Shown in pieces: positions 26,700 to 34,980 of a DNA stretch of 64,000 bases (positions within the stretch are counted from its first letter, which is position 1; each line of letters begins with the position of its first letter). The translations under genes were made by a program, and so were the position numbers. The DNA is from JAEULH01 sp963746275 (GTDB taxonomy: Bacteria; Pseudomonadota; Alphaproteobacteria; Rhodospirillales; Defluviicoccaceae). The stretch covers positions 1 through 64,000 of the forward strand of contig CAVVAX010000028.1 of NCBI GenBank assembly GCA_963746275.1, read 5' to 3'. Below the pieces are notes generated by a model, which made no database searches, was not told the origin of the DNA, and saw only the letters and a program-made list of their open reading frames with translations.

Positions 26700-27398
26700 G
26701 CGCGTTCCCGCCGCTCGCCCACGTTACGTGGCGGCCGAGCTGGCGGATCGTTCCCAGCCGCTTTCCGCCGGTGCAGCTCTTCGAGCGGGTGAGCTGACGC
26801 GGAAGACATGGACGCCGTTCTCGCGCTGGAGTTGCTCACCAACGAGCGGCTGCGCCGCCGCGGCGCGGCTCCGGATACGGAACCCGGCGCGAGCGTCATC
26901 GCCGCCGCCTTCGCCTACCGCAATCCCGAAGGCAGCCGCTTCAGCGACGGGACGTTCGGGGTTTTCTACGGCGCGCGGGAGCTCGATACGGCCATCGCCG
27001 AGACCGTCTACCACCGCGAGCGGTTCATGCGGGCGACGCGGCAGGGGCGGATGGAGCTCGACATGCGCGTCTACCTCACCGACCTCGCCGGCGATCTGCA
27101 CGACCTTCGCGACCGGCCCCCGGCCTTCGCCGACGTCTATGACCCTTCCGACTACGCCGCCGGGCAGCGGCTGGCCACGGCCCTGCTCGCCGCCGGCGCG
27201 GCGGGCATCGTCTATTCCAGCGTCCGCCATCCCGGAGGCGAGTGCGCCGCCGCGTTCCGCCCAGAGCTGCTCAGCAACTGCCGCCAGGAGCGGCATCTCT
27301 GTTACCTGTGGGACGGCGAGGCGATCAACGCCGTCTACGAGAAGCGCGCCCTCAGGCCGCTCCGCGGCGCCGGCAGGGAAGACGGCGGCGCTCAGTAG
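26696..27398 (+). CDS. RES-domain toxin (frameshifted in this sequence)
   Basis: RES toxins consume NAD or ADP-ribosylate target enzymes, which stops growth. A GTG start overlaps the antitoxin stop and reads SAFPPLAHVTWRPSWRIVPS, containing the family WR region. An extra T near 26795 breaks the frame. Beyond it the RES core continues: GTFGVFYGARELDTAIAETVYHRERFM, then GIVYSSVRHPGGECAAAFRP, which carries the conserved Arg/Ser/Glu region. The span is 1 modulo 3. The corrected protein is about 233 residues. A true frameshift would leave an unneeded antitoxin, so sequence error is the more likely explanation. Confidence 0.85.
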
Positions 27399-27479
27399 CG
27401 TCGGCGTCCGCAGCGCGTGAGGTGACCGCGCGCCGGCCTTCTGGTATCTCTTTGGGCCAGCGCCGCCACAGCGCCCCCA

Positions 27480-28843
27480 ATGTCTCCTCCCGATCTTCGG
27501 CCCAGCTTGAACGGCATCTTCTTCGCCCTCGTCGCCATTGCTTTCGCGGTCGCCGCCGGCCGCGAGCTGCTGGGCCTCGGCCCGGCCGGCGACGGTCACG
27601 GCAATGCAGGCGCTGACGACTGCGATCATCGACAGCGCCCGCAGCGCCGTCGAGCTGGCCATCGGCCTGATCGGCGTCATGGCGCTGTTCCTCGGCGTCA
27701 TGAAGGTGGGCGAAGCCGCGGGTCTGCTCGTCACCATAGCGCGGCTGGTCCGGCCGCTGATGACGCGGCTGTTTCCCGAGGTCCCGCCCGAGCACCCGGC
27801 CATGGGCGCGATGATCATGAACATCTCCGCCAACGTGCTCGGCCTCGGCAACGCCGCGACGCCGTTCGGCATCCGCGCCATGCAGGAGCTCGACCGGCTC
27901 AACCCGCTTAAGGGCACGGCGACCAACGCCATGGTGCTGTTCCTCGCCATCAACACCTCCAGCGTCACCCTGCTGCCGACGGGCGTGATCAGCCTGCGCG
28001 CCGCCGCCGGCTCCGCCGATCCGGCCGGCATCGTGCCGACCACCCTGTTCGCCACCATCTGCTCGACGACGGTGGCGATCGTCATGGCCAAGCTGCTGGA
28101 GCGGGTCTGGCCGACCGGCCCCGCCGGCAGCGCGGAGCCGCCCGCGGCCGCCCATGAGGCTGCGGACGAGGGCGCCGAGGCCGCCTTCGAGGGCGCCGCG
28201 AGCCCGGGCGGAGGAGGTGGCCGAGGCGGATCGGGTCGGGCCCGGTTACCCGCCGATCGTCTCGTTCGCCGTGCTGGCCGGCGTGGTTGCGCTCATTCCG
28301 CTCAGCATCGTCTACGGCCGCGCGGCGGCGCCATGGATCGTTCCCGGCATCATCGTCGGCCTGCTCTGCCTTGGCGTCGCTCGGCGCGTGCGCATCTACG
28401 AAGTGTTCATCGAGGGCGCGCGCGACGGCTTCCAGGTCGCCATCCGGATCACGCCGTACCTCGTCGCCATCCTCGTCGCCGTCGCGATGTTCCGCGCGAG
28501 CGGAGCGCTCGACCTCCTGGTCACCCCTCTCGGCCGCCTCACCGGCCCGCTCGGCCTGCCGGCGGAGGCGCTGCCGATGGCGCTGCTGCGGCCGCTCTCG
28601 GGCTCCGGCGCCTACGGCGTCCTCGCCTCGATCATCAACGACCCGGCCATCGGCCCGGACAGCTACGTCGGCTACCTGGTCAGCACCATCCAGGGCTCCA
28701 CCGAAACCACCTTCTACGTCCTCGCGGTGTATTTCGGGGCCGTCGGCATCCGCCGGCTCCGCCACGCCATCGTCGCCGCCCTGGCCGCCGACGCTGCCGG
28801 CATCGCCGGCTCCGTCGTCATCTGCAGGGTCCTCTATGGCTGA
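27480..28843 (+). CDS. Fused SpmA/SpmB-like nucleoside-recognition permease (frameshifted)
   Basis: A membrane protein of about 453 residues. It joins two nucleoside-recognition (Gate) domains that are the separate spore maturation proteins SpmA and SpmB in Firmicutes. The first half has NGIFFALVAIAFAVAAGREL and MIMNISANVLGLGNAATPFG. A Pro/Ala/Glu-rich linker lies near 28130-28230. The second half has YEVFIEGARDGFQVAIRITPYLVAILVAVAMF and GSTETTFYVLAVYFGAVGIR. Frame changes near 27590 and 28195 are each explained by one surplus base, and the span is 2 modulo 3. Substrate and role in this non-sporulating lineage are unknown. Confidence 0.82.
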
Positions 28844-28977
28844 GGCGACGGAAGATTCCCGCGCTCGTGCGCAAGTCATTCTCGTAGGCGCTCGCCCGCA
28901 AAACAGGTATCGTCGCGGCCCGCGCAGGCATTGATCCGGCGCGAGCGGGAGATGAACGAGACAAGGGGACGTCAACG

Positions 28978-29595
28978 ATGAAAACACGACGACTGCGGGT
29001 TCTGATGGTGTCGGCGGTTTGCCTGATCGCCGCCGGCGGGGTGGCCGGCTGCTCCGGCGACGGCTCGAAGGACGTGATGCGTGCAACCGAGGCGCCGCCG
29101 ACCGTGGTGGGGCAGGACCTCATCCAGACGACGGCGACCGTGCAGGACATCAACTACAAGACCCGGATGGTGACGCTCCGCGGAACGCAGGGGCAGACGG
29201 CGACGGTGAAGGTTAATGACCCGGCCATCGACCTGACCAAGGTGAAGAGGGGCGACGTCGTCGACCTCGCCTACTTCAGCGCGCTGGCCGTCAACGTCGT
29301 GGCGCCGGGAGAGGCGGCGCCGGGCGTGACCGGGGTTTCGGATCGGGCGCGTTCGCAACCGGGCCAGGCGCCGGCGACCGGCGTTGTCGACCAGGTCACG
29401 GTCACGGCGCGGGTCATCGAAATCGATCAGCTCGCCCACACCGTGACGTTTCAGGGCCCCGAGGGTGGGACCCGCACCGTCCAGGTGAGGAACCCCGAGC
29501 TGCAGCAGAAGATGAAGGGGCTGAAGGTCGGCGACCTGGTGCAGTTCACCTTCACTGAGGCCATTGCCGCCCGCCTGCAGCCGAGGGCAGGTTAG
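28978..29595 (+). CDS. Lipoprotein with two repeated beta-rich domains, unknown function
   Basis: A 205-residue protein with signal peptide and lipobox GVAGC at about residues 21-25. The mature part holds two related units of about 50 residues. Unit one contains TATVQDINYKTRMVTLRGTQ and KVKRGDVVDLAYFSALAV. Unit two contains TARVIEIDQLAHTVTFQGPE and LKVGDLVQFTFTEAIAARL. The shared pattern (strand, T.R or TVTF, G..G, KVGD.V) suggests OB-like or CusF-like small barrels duplicated in tandem. I do not recognise a named family. It stands alone upstream of a repeat and the phaC terminator. Confidence 0.72.
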   Translation: MKTRRLRVLMVSAVCLIAAGGVAGCSGDGSKDVMRATEAPPTVVGQDLIQTTATVQDINYKTRMVTLRGTQGQTATVKVNDPAIDLTKVKRGDVVDLAYFSALAVNVVAPGEAAPGVTGVSDRARSQPGQAPATGVVDQVTVTARVIEIDQLAHTVTFQGPEGGTRTVQVRNPELQQKMKGLKVGDLVQFTFTEAIAARLQPRAG

Positions 29596-29623
29596 CCTCA
29601 GGCGTAAGCCCAAGGCAGCGTGC

Positions 29624-29653
29624 GGCGGGCTCGGCTTCGCCTCGACCCGCCCT
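29624..29653 (+). repeat. Dispersed 30-bp palindromic repeat, copy 3
   Basis: Matches copies 1 and 2 at 28 of 30 positions, differing only where TC is replaced by CT in the left arm. It lies 28 bp after the lipoprotein gene stop. Confidence 0.65.
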
Positions 29654-29739
29654 CCGTTGCCCCTCCGGTCAGGCCTCATGATCCCCGGTGCCTTTGCGCG
29701 GTGAGGACGACGAGGTTCGACGGGTTGCCAGAAGATGCA

Positions 29740-29780
29740 GAAGATAAAGAAACGGCGCCGCGGGATCTCCGTGGCGCCGT
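29740..29780 (-). terminator. Rho-independent terminator of phaC
   Basis: ACGGCGCCGCGG (29752-29763) and CCGTGGCGCCGT (29769-29780) form a 12-bp stem with one mismatch around a 5-base loop. On the minus strand the stem is followed by TTTCTTTATCTT. It lies about 65 bp beyond the phaC stop codon. Confidence 0.7.
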
Positions 29781-29844
29781 CTCCGATGCGCTGCTCCGCC
29801 CTCACCCGACCGCTATGCGGGAGAGGGTCGGGCTTAGATGCGGC

Positions 29845-31647
29845 TTAAGCCTTCATGCTCACGTACGGGCCGGGCGCGTCTTCGATGGCGGGAAGAGCGC
29901 CGGTGCCCGGCACCCGTGCCGGTACCCGCTCCTCGCCCGACTGCTTCTTCACCCATTGATCCCAGTCCGGCCACCATGAGCCTTCCTTCTGGGTCGCGTG
30001 CGCCAGCCACTCGTCCGGGTTCGCCGGCGGCTTCTTGTCGGTGAACCAGAAGCAGTACTTCTTCGCCGCCGGCGGGTTGATGACGCCGGCGATATGGCCG
30101 GAGGCGGCGAGGGTGAAGTGCACCGGCCCGGTGAAGATCTGCGTGCCCTTGTAGGTTGAGGTCCACGGCGCGATGTGGTCCTCGCGGGTCGACAGGAAGT
30201 AGGTTGGGATCTTTACCTTGCGCAGGTCGATGGGCTCGCCCGCCAGCGTGATCCCGCCCGGCTCGGCCAGCTTGTTCTGCTGATAGAAGTTGCGCAGGTA
30301 GAAGCTGTGCATGGCATACGGCATGCGCGTCGAGTCCGAGTTCCAGTAGAGCAAGTCGAACGGGAACGGGTCGTTGCCGAGTAGGTAGTTGTTAACCACG
30401 AACGACCAGATCAGGTCGTTCTCGCGCAGCATGTTGAAGGTCGTGGCCATCTCGGAGGCATCGAGGTAGCCCCGCTCGGCCATCTTCTCCTCGAGGTAGG
30501 AAATGGTCAACTCGTCGATGAAGACGCCGAGCTCGCCCGGCTCGGAGAAGTCGAGCATGGTGGTGAAGAAGGTGCCGGTGCGGACGCGGTCATCGCCCTT
30601 GTTGGCCATGTAGGCAATGGAGGCCGCAAGCAGGGTGCCGCCGATGCAGTAGCCGACGGCGTTGACCTCACGCTCGCCGGTGGCCTTCTCGATGACGTCG
30701 ATGGCCTCCACCGGGCCGCGGGTGACGTAGTCGGAGAACGACTTCTGCGCCAGCTCCTCGGTCGGATTGACCCAGGAGATCATGAACACCGTGTGGCCCT
30801 GGTCCACCGCCCACTTCACCCACGAATTCTTCTCGCGCAGATCGACGATGTAGAACTTGTTGATCCACGCCGGGACGAACAGGAGCGGCCGCTTCACCAC
30901 CTGGTCGGTGGTCGGCGAGTACTGGATCAGCTCCATCATCTCGTTGCGGTAGATGACCTTGCCGGGCGTCGTCGCGATGTTCTTGCCGACGATGAACTTG
31001 TCATAGTCGGTCTGGCTGATGCGCAGCGAGCCCTTACCGCGCTCCAAGTCCTTCAGCAGGTTTTTCAGGCCGTTGATGAGGTTCTCGCCGCGGGTTTCAA
31101 TGGTCGCGCGAATGACCTCGGGGTTGGTCATGGCGAAGTTCGTGGGCGACATAGCGCTGATGAACTGCCGGGTGTAGAAGTCGACCCGCTCCTGCGTCTT
31201 GGGGTCCAGCCCCTCGACCCGCTCGACGCTTTGCTGCATCCAGCGCGAGGTCAGCAGGTACGACTGCTTGATGTAGTTGAAGACGTCGTTCTCTTCCCAA
31301 GCCTCGTCCTTGAACCGCTTGTCGTCCTTCCGCGGCTCGATGAGCGGCTTGGTCTCCTGGCCCATCATCCGGCTGGCAGTGTGCTGCCACAAGGACATGT
31401 AGTCCTGCCACAGCGACATCTGCGCCTGGACCATCTTGGCTGGGTCGGCCATCATCTTGGAGGTGAGCTCCAAGAAGCTATTGCCAATGTTCAACGGATC
31501 AGACAGCCCCGGCTGCTGTGCCCCGTAGCCGTTCTTGGACAGCCAGTCGCCGAGGATGCGCTGGCTCCGCTCGGCAATCTCCGAGAACGACTTTGCGAGT
31601 TCGGAAGTGTCAGGCATCTGTACTTCCGTGCCTGGTTGGTTGGCCAT
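29845..31647 (-). CDS. phaC: Class I polyhydroxyalkanoate synthase
   Basis: The enzyme polymerises hydroxyacyl-CoA into polyhydroxyalkanoate storage granules. It is 600 residues, normal for class I. The N-terminal domain contains KDDKRFKDEAWEENDVFNYIKQSYLL. The alpha/beta-hydrolase core has the lipase-like box VGYCIGGTLLA, with the catalytic Cys. The catalytic Asp region is YFLSTREDHIAPW, and the catalytic His is in AASGHIAGVINPP. The ATG follows a Shine-Dalgarno AAAGGA (minus strand) by about 8 bp. A terminator lies downstream. No phaA, phaB or phasin gene is adjacent. Confidence 0.94.
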   Translation of the reverse strand: MANQPGTEVQMPDTSELAKSFSEIAERSQRILGDWLSKNGYGAQQPGLSDPLNIGNSFLELTSKMMADPAKMVQAQMSLWQDYMSLWQHTASRMMGQETKPLIEPRKDDKRFKDEAWEENDVFNYIKQSYLLTSRWMQQSVERVEGLDPKTQERVDFYTRQFISAMSPTNFAMTNPEVIRATIETRGENLINGLKNLLKDLERGKGSLRISQTDYDKFIVGKNIATTPGKVIYRNEMMELIQYSPTTDQVVKRPLLFVPAWINKFYIVDLREKNSWVKWAVDQGHTVFMISWVNPTEELAQKSFSDYVTRGPVEAIDVIEKATGEREVNAVGYCIGGTLLAASIAYMANKGDDRVRTGTFFTTMLDFSEPGELGVFIDELTISYLEEKMAERGYLDASEMATTFNMLRENDLIWSFVVNNYLLGNDPFPFDLLYWNSDSTRMPYAMHSFYLRNFYQQNKLAEPGGITLAGEPIDLRKVKIPTYFLSTREDHIAPWTSTYKGTQIFTGPVHFTLAASGHIAGVINPPAAKKYCFWFTDKKPPANPDEWLAHATQKEGSWWPDWDQWVKKQSGEERVPARVPGTGALPAIEDAPGPYVSMKA

Positions 31648-32096
31648 GACTCAATCCTTTATGATCCCACAGAGCAAATGCCGGCTCCTCCGGAGTCATT
31701 CTATCGCCGGCAACCACACGAACGCGAGGATGAGGTTACAGACGCTAAGTCTGTCAAGCTGTTTATAGCCCCTGGACCCTGCCCGGGCAAGGGAGCGCGG
31801 CCGGTCGCGAGCGGGACCCTGATCTGCGCCCGGCCACAGAGAGAGACGAAGAAATCGCGGGCTGTGCGCAAGCAGCCTGGTAGTAGTGCGCATGAGCAAG
31901 AAGTGCGCTGCGGCCGGAGCTCGCCCACCGGCGCTGTAAGCCCTGCGCCGCGTCTGCATCGCTTGATGGCCGCCGCGTCCCGTCGGCTTCCGGCCTGGAC
32001 TCTTGAACACCGGATGCGAATGAGCGAAGGTACCGCTGCCGTCCATGCCGACGCCTGCGGATGTCCCGGTGTCGCGTCGGCCGCAGGAAATCACGC
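31648..32096. other. Intergenic region between divergent phaC and alaC
   Basis: No gene is supported. Near the phaC side, CAGAC-GCTAA-GTCTG (31739-31753) is a short perfect inverted repeat. TTGACA occurs on the minus strand at 31752-31757 without a clear -10 element at the right distance. Both may belong to phaC control. Confidence 0.4.
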
Positions 32097-33321
32097 ATGA
32101 GCCAGCAATTCCACGCCATCCGCCGGCTGCCGCCGTACGTCTTCGCCGAGGTCAACGCGATGAAGGCAAAGGCGCGGGCGGCCGGCGATGACATCATCGA
32201 CTTCGGGATGGGCAACCCCGACTTCCCGACGCCGCCGCACATCGTCGAGAAGCTGAGCGAGACCGTTCGCGACCCGCGCACCCACCGCTACTCCAAGTCC
32301 AGGGGGATCAGGGGCCTGCGCAAGGCGATCGCGGGCTACTACGGGCGCCGGTTCAACGTCGACATCGACCCCGACACCGAGGCGGTGGTGACCATCGGCT
32401 CGAAGGAGGGGCTCGCCAACCTCACCCATGCCATCACCAGCCCGGGCGACGTCATCCTCGTTCCCAACCCGAGCTACCCGATCCATCAGTTCGGCTTCAT
32501 CATCGCCGGCGCCGCGGTGCGCAACATCCCGGTGTCTCCGGACGCGGAGTTCCTCGCCGCGCTGGACCGGGCGGTCAGGCACAGCGTGCCGAAGCCGACG
32601 GCGCTGGTGCTGAACTACCCCAACAACCCGACCGGCGCAGCTGGCGAGCCTCGACTTCTACCGAGAGGTCGTCGACTTCTGCCGCCGGCACGAGATCTAC
32701 ATCCTCTCCGACCTGGCCTATTCCGAGATCTATTTCGACTGCCCGCCGCCGCCGTCGATCCTGCAGGTCCCGGGCGCGCGCGACATCGCCGTCGAGTTCA
32801 CCTCGATGAGCAAGACCTACTCGATGCCCGGCTGGCGCATCGGCTTCGCCTGCGGCAACCAGCGGCTGATCGCGGCGCTGGCCCGGTTCAAGTCCTACGT
32901 CGACTACGGCGCCTTCACGCCCATCCAGGTCGCCGCGACTGCTGCCCTGAATGGGAACCAGGCCTGCGTCGTCGAGACCCGCGAGCGCTATCGGGCGCGG
33001 CGCGACGTGCTCATTTCCGGCCTCCGGCAGGCCGGCTGGGACGTGCCGCCGCCGCCGGCGACCATGTTCGCCTGGGCGCCGATCCCACCAGCCTTCGCCC
33101 ACCTCGGTTCGCTCGAGTTCGCCAAGATGGTCCTGCAGGAGGCGAAGGTCGCGGTCTCGCCCGGCATCGGCTTCGGCGAGCACGGCGACGGCCACGTCCG
33201 CTTCGCCCTGGTCGAGAACCAGCAGCGCAGCCGCCAGGCGCTGCGGAACATCAAGTCTTTCCTCGCCCGCTACCACAACGTCATCGAGCGCAGCGAGAAG
33301 AAGGCGTCGGTGGCGCTCTAG
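32097..33321 (+). CDS. alaC: Class I/II aminotransferase, alanine/diaminopimelate type (frameshifted)
   Basis: A PLP-dependent fold-type I aminotransferase close to AlaC. It begins MSQQFHAIRRLPPYVFAEVN and has IIDFGMGNPDFPTPPHIVEK, then VLNYPNNPT. Near 32632 one extra G shifts the frame, and it resumes AQLASLDFYREVVDFCRRHE. The PLP Lys lies in FTSMSKTYSMPGWRIGFACG and the substrate Arg near GHVRFALVENQQR. Span is 1 modulo 3, about 407 residues. It lies just upstream of hom, the usual alphaproteobacterial order. Alanine aminotransferase is the most likely activity. Confidence 0.87.
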
Positions 33322-33369
33322 AACCATGAACGGGGCGGCCGGGGCGGTGGTGACGAGGCGGGAGCGGCG

Positions 33370-34659
33370 ATGAGCGATCCCCTGCGCGTGGCGATCGCAG
33401 GCCTCGGCACCGTCGGCAGCGGCACGGTGAAGCTGCTGCAGCAGAATGCGCACCCGCTTGCCGCCCGCTGCGGCCGCGCCATCGAGATCACCGCCGTTGC
33501 CGATCCCGACCGGCGCGACCGCGGCTTTCCCGTTGAGGGCTATGCCTGGTACGAGGACGGCGTCGCCATGGCCAGCGACGCCCCGGCCGACGTCATCGTC
33601 GAGCTGATCGGCGGCTCCGAGGGGCCGGCGCGGCGGGTCTCGGAAGCGGCGCTGGCGGCGGGCCGCCACCTGGTCACGGCGAACAAGGCGCTGATCGCCC
33701 ACCACGGCCTCGACCTCGCACGCGCCGCCGAGAAGGCCGGCGTCAACCTCGGCTTCGAGGCGGCGGTCGCCGGCGGCATCCCGATCATCAAGAGCATCAA
33801 GGAGGGGCTGGCCGGCAACCGCTGCTCGCGCGTCTACGGCATCCTCAACGGCACCTGCAACTTCATCCTCACCGCCATGCGCGAGGGCGGCCGGGAGTTT
33901 CAGGAGGTGCTGGCCGAGGCGCAGGTGCTGGGCTATGCCGAGGCCGATCCCACGTTCGACGTCGACGGCATCGATACGGCGCACAAGCTCGCCATCCTCG
34001 CCACCGTCGCGTTCGGCTGCCGCCCGGACCTGGCGGCCGTGCACGTCGAGGGCATCCGCCACATCTCGCCCGTCGACATCGCCTTCGCCGAGGAGCTCGG
34101 CTACCGCATCAAGCTGCTCGGCATCGCCGCGCTGACCGAGCACGGCGTCGAGCGCCGGGTTCATCCCTGCATGGTGCCGGCCGGCGCGCCCATCGCCCAC
34201 GTCAACGGCGTCTTCAACGCCGTCGTCGTGCATGGCGATTTCGTCGACACGCTGGTCCAGGTGGGCCGGGGCGCCGGCGAACAACCGACGGCCTCCGCGG
34301 TCGTCGCCGACATCGCCGACATTGCCGCCGGTCGTGGCTCGCCGGCGTTCGGCGTGCCGCTCGCGGCGCTCGGGGACCCGCCGGCCGTTCCCATGAGCCG
34401 CCACCGCGGCGCCTACTACGTTCGGCTGATGGTGCTGGACAAGCCGGGGGTGTTCGCCGACATCGCCGGCATTCTCCGCGACAACAGCGTTTCGATGGAG
34501 GCGGTGCTCCAGCGCGCCCGCGCCCCGGGCGAGGCCGTGCCGGTGGTGCTGATCACCCACGAGGCCGAGGAGGCGGCGGTCGCGAGCTCGCTCACGCAGA
34601 TCAGCGCGCTCAGCGCCTGCACCGAAGAGCCGCGGATGATCCGCATCGAGCCGTTCTGA
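33370..34659 (+). CDS. hom: Homoserine dehydrogenase
   Basis: The enzyme reduces aspartate semialdehyde to homoserine, the branch point to threonine and methionine. The NAD(P)-binding motif GLGTVGSGTVKLL is at residues 11-23. The catalytic domain has GILNGTCNFILTAMREGG and YAEADPTFDVDGIDTAHKLAIL. A C-terminal ACT domain (YYVRLMVLDKPGVFADIAGIL) suggests feedback control by threonine. The frame is intact, 429 residues. It follows the aminotransferase by 48 bp. Confidence 0.95.
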   Translation: MSDPLRVAIAGLGTVGSGTVKLLQQNAHPLAARCGRAIEITAVADPDRRDRGFPVEGYAWYEDGVAMASDAPADVIVELIGGSEGPARRVSEAALAAGRHLVTANKALIAHHGLDLARAAEKAGVNLGFEAAVAGGIPIIKSIKEGLAGNRCSRVYGILNGTCNFILTAMREGGREFQEVLAEAQVLGYAEADPTFDVDGIDTAHKLAILATVAFGCRPDLAAVHVEGIRHISPVDIAFAEELGYRIKLLGIAALTEHGVERRVHPCMVPAGAPIAHVNGVFNAVVVHGDFVDTLVQVGRGAGEQPTASAVVADIADIAAGRGSPAFGVPLAALGDPPAVPMSRHRGAYYVRLMVLDKPGVFADIAGILRDNSVSMEAVLQRARAPGEAVPVVLITHEAEEAAVASSLTQISALSACTEEPRMIRIEPF

Positions 34660-34703
34660 TCCTTCGCACGTGATCGCACCCTCCGCGCCGGACTGGCCCG
34701 GGC

Positions 34704-34735
34704 ATGGATTGCCGCGACGAGCGCGGCAATGACGG
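34704..34735. repeat. ATGGATTGC...GGCAATGACGG repeat, copy A
   Basis: A 32-bp unit that matches copy B at 31 of 32 positions. The core GCCGCG-ACGA-GCGCGGC is self-complementary. Read on the other strand it begins CCGTCATTGCCGCGC and belongs to the same theme as the element at 12538. Confidence 0.65.
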
Positions 34736-34823
34736 GTGAGCTGGGGACGCGGCGTGAGCGAGGACGCTTCCCCTTCTCGTCACCCGCGGACTTGTTCCGA
34801 CTTGTTCCGCGGGTCCATGACGA

Positions 34824-34855
34824 ATGGATTGCGGCGACGAGCGCGGCAATGACGG
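34824..34855. repeat. ATGGATTGC...GGCAATGACGG repeat, copy B
   Basis: Same orientation as copy A, 120 bp downstream, with a single difference (C to G at the tenth base). It is preceded by GGGTCCATGACGA, a frequent companion of such repeats. Confidence 0.65.
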
Positions 34856-34980
34856 TATCCGCGGGTTCGTGCTGAAGCCTCCGCCTCGTCCGCAGCTGCG
34901 GTGCCGCACGATATTGTGGACGAGGCGCGGCTTCTGGCGCATATTTAGCGCCATGTCCCTCCCCTGCCACGCGGCGGCCG

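Larger units (their letters stand above)
34660..34980. other. hom-recJ intergenic region, repeat-rich
   Basis: No gene was found. It contains two copies of a 32-bp repeat (34704-34735 and 34824-34855). Between them is a 10-bp tandem repeat ACTTGTTCCG within a stem-like segment reading CCGCGGACTTG...CCGCGGG. In many relatives glpX lies between hom and recJ, but no trace of it is visible. Confidence 0.55.
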
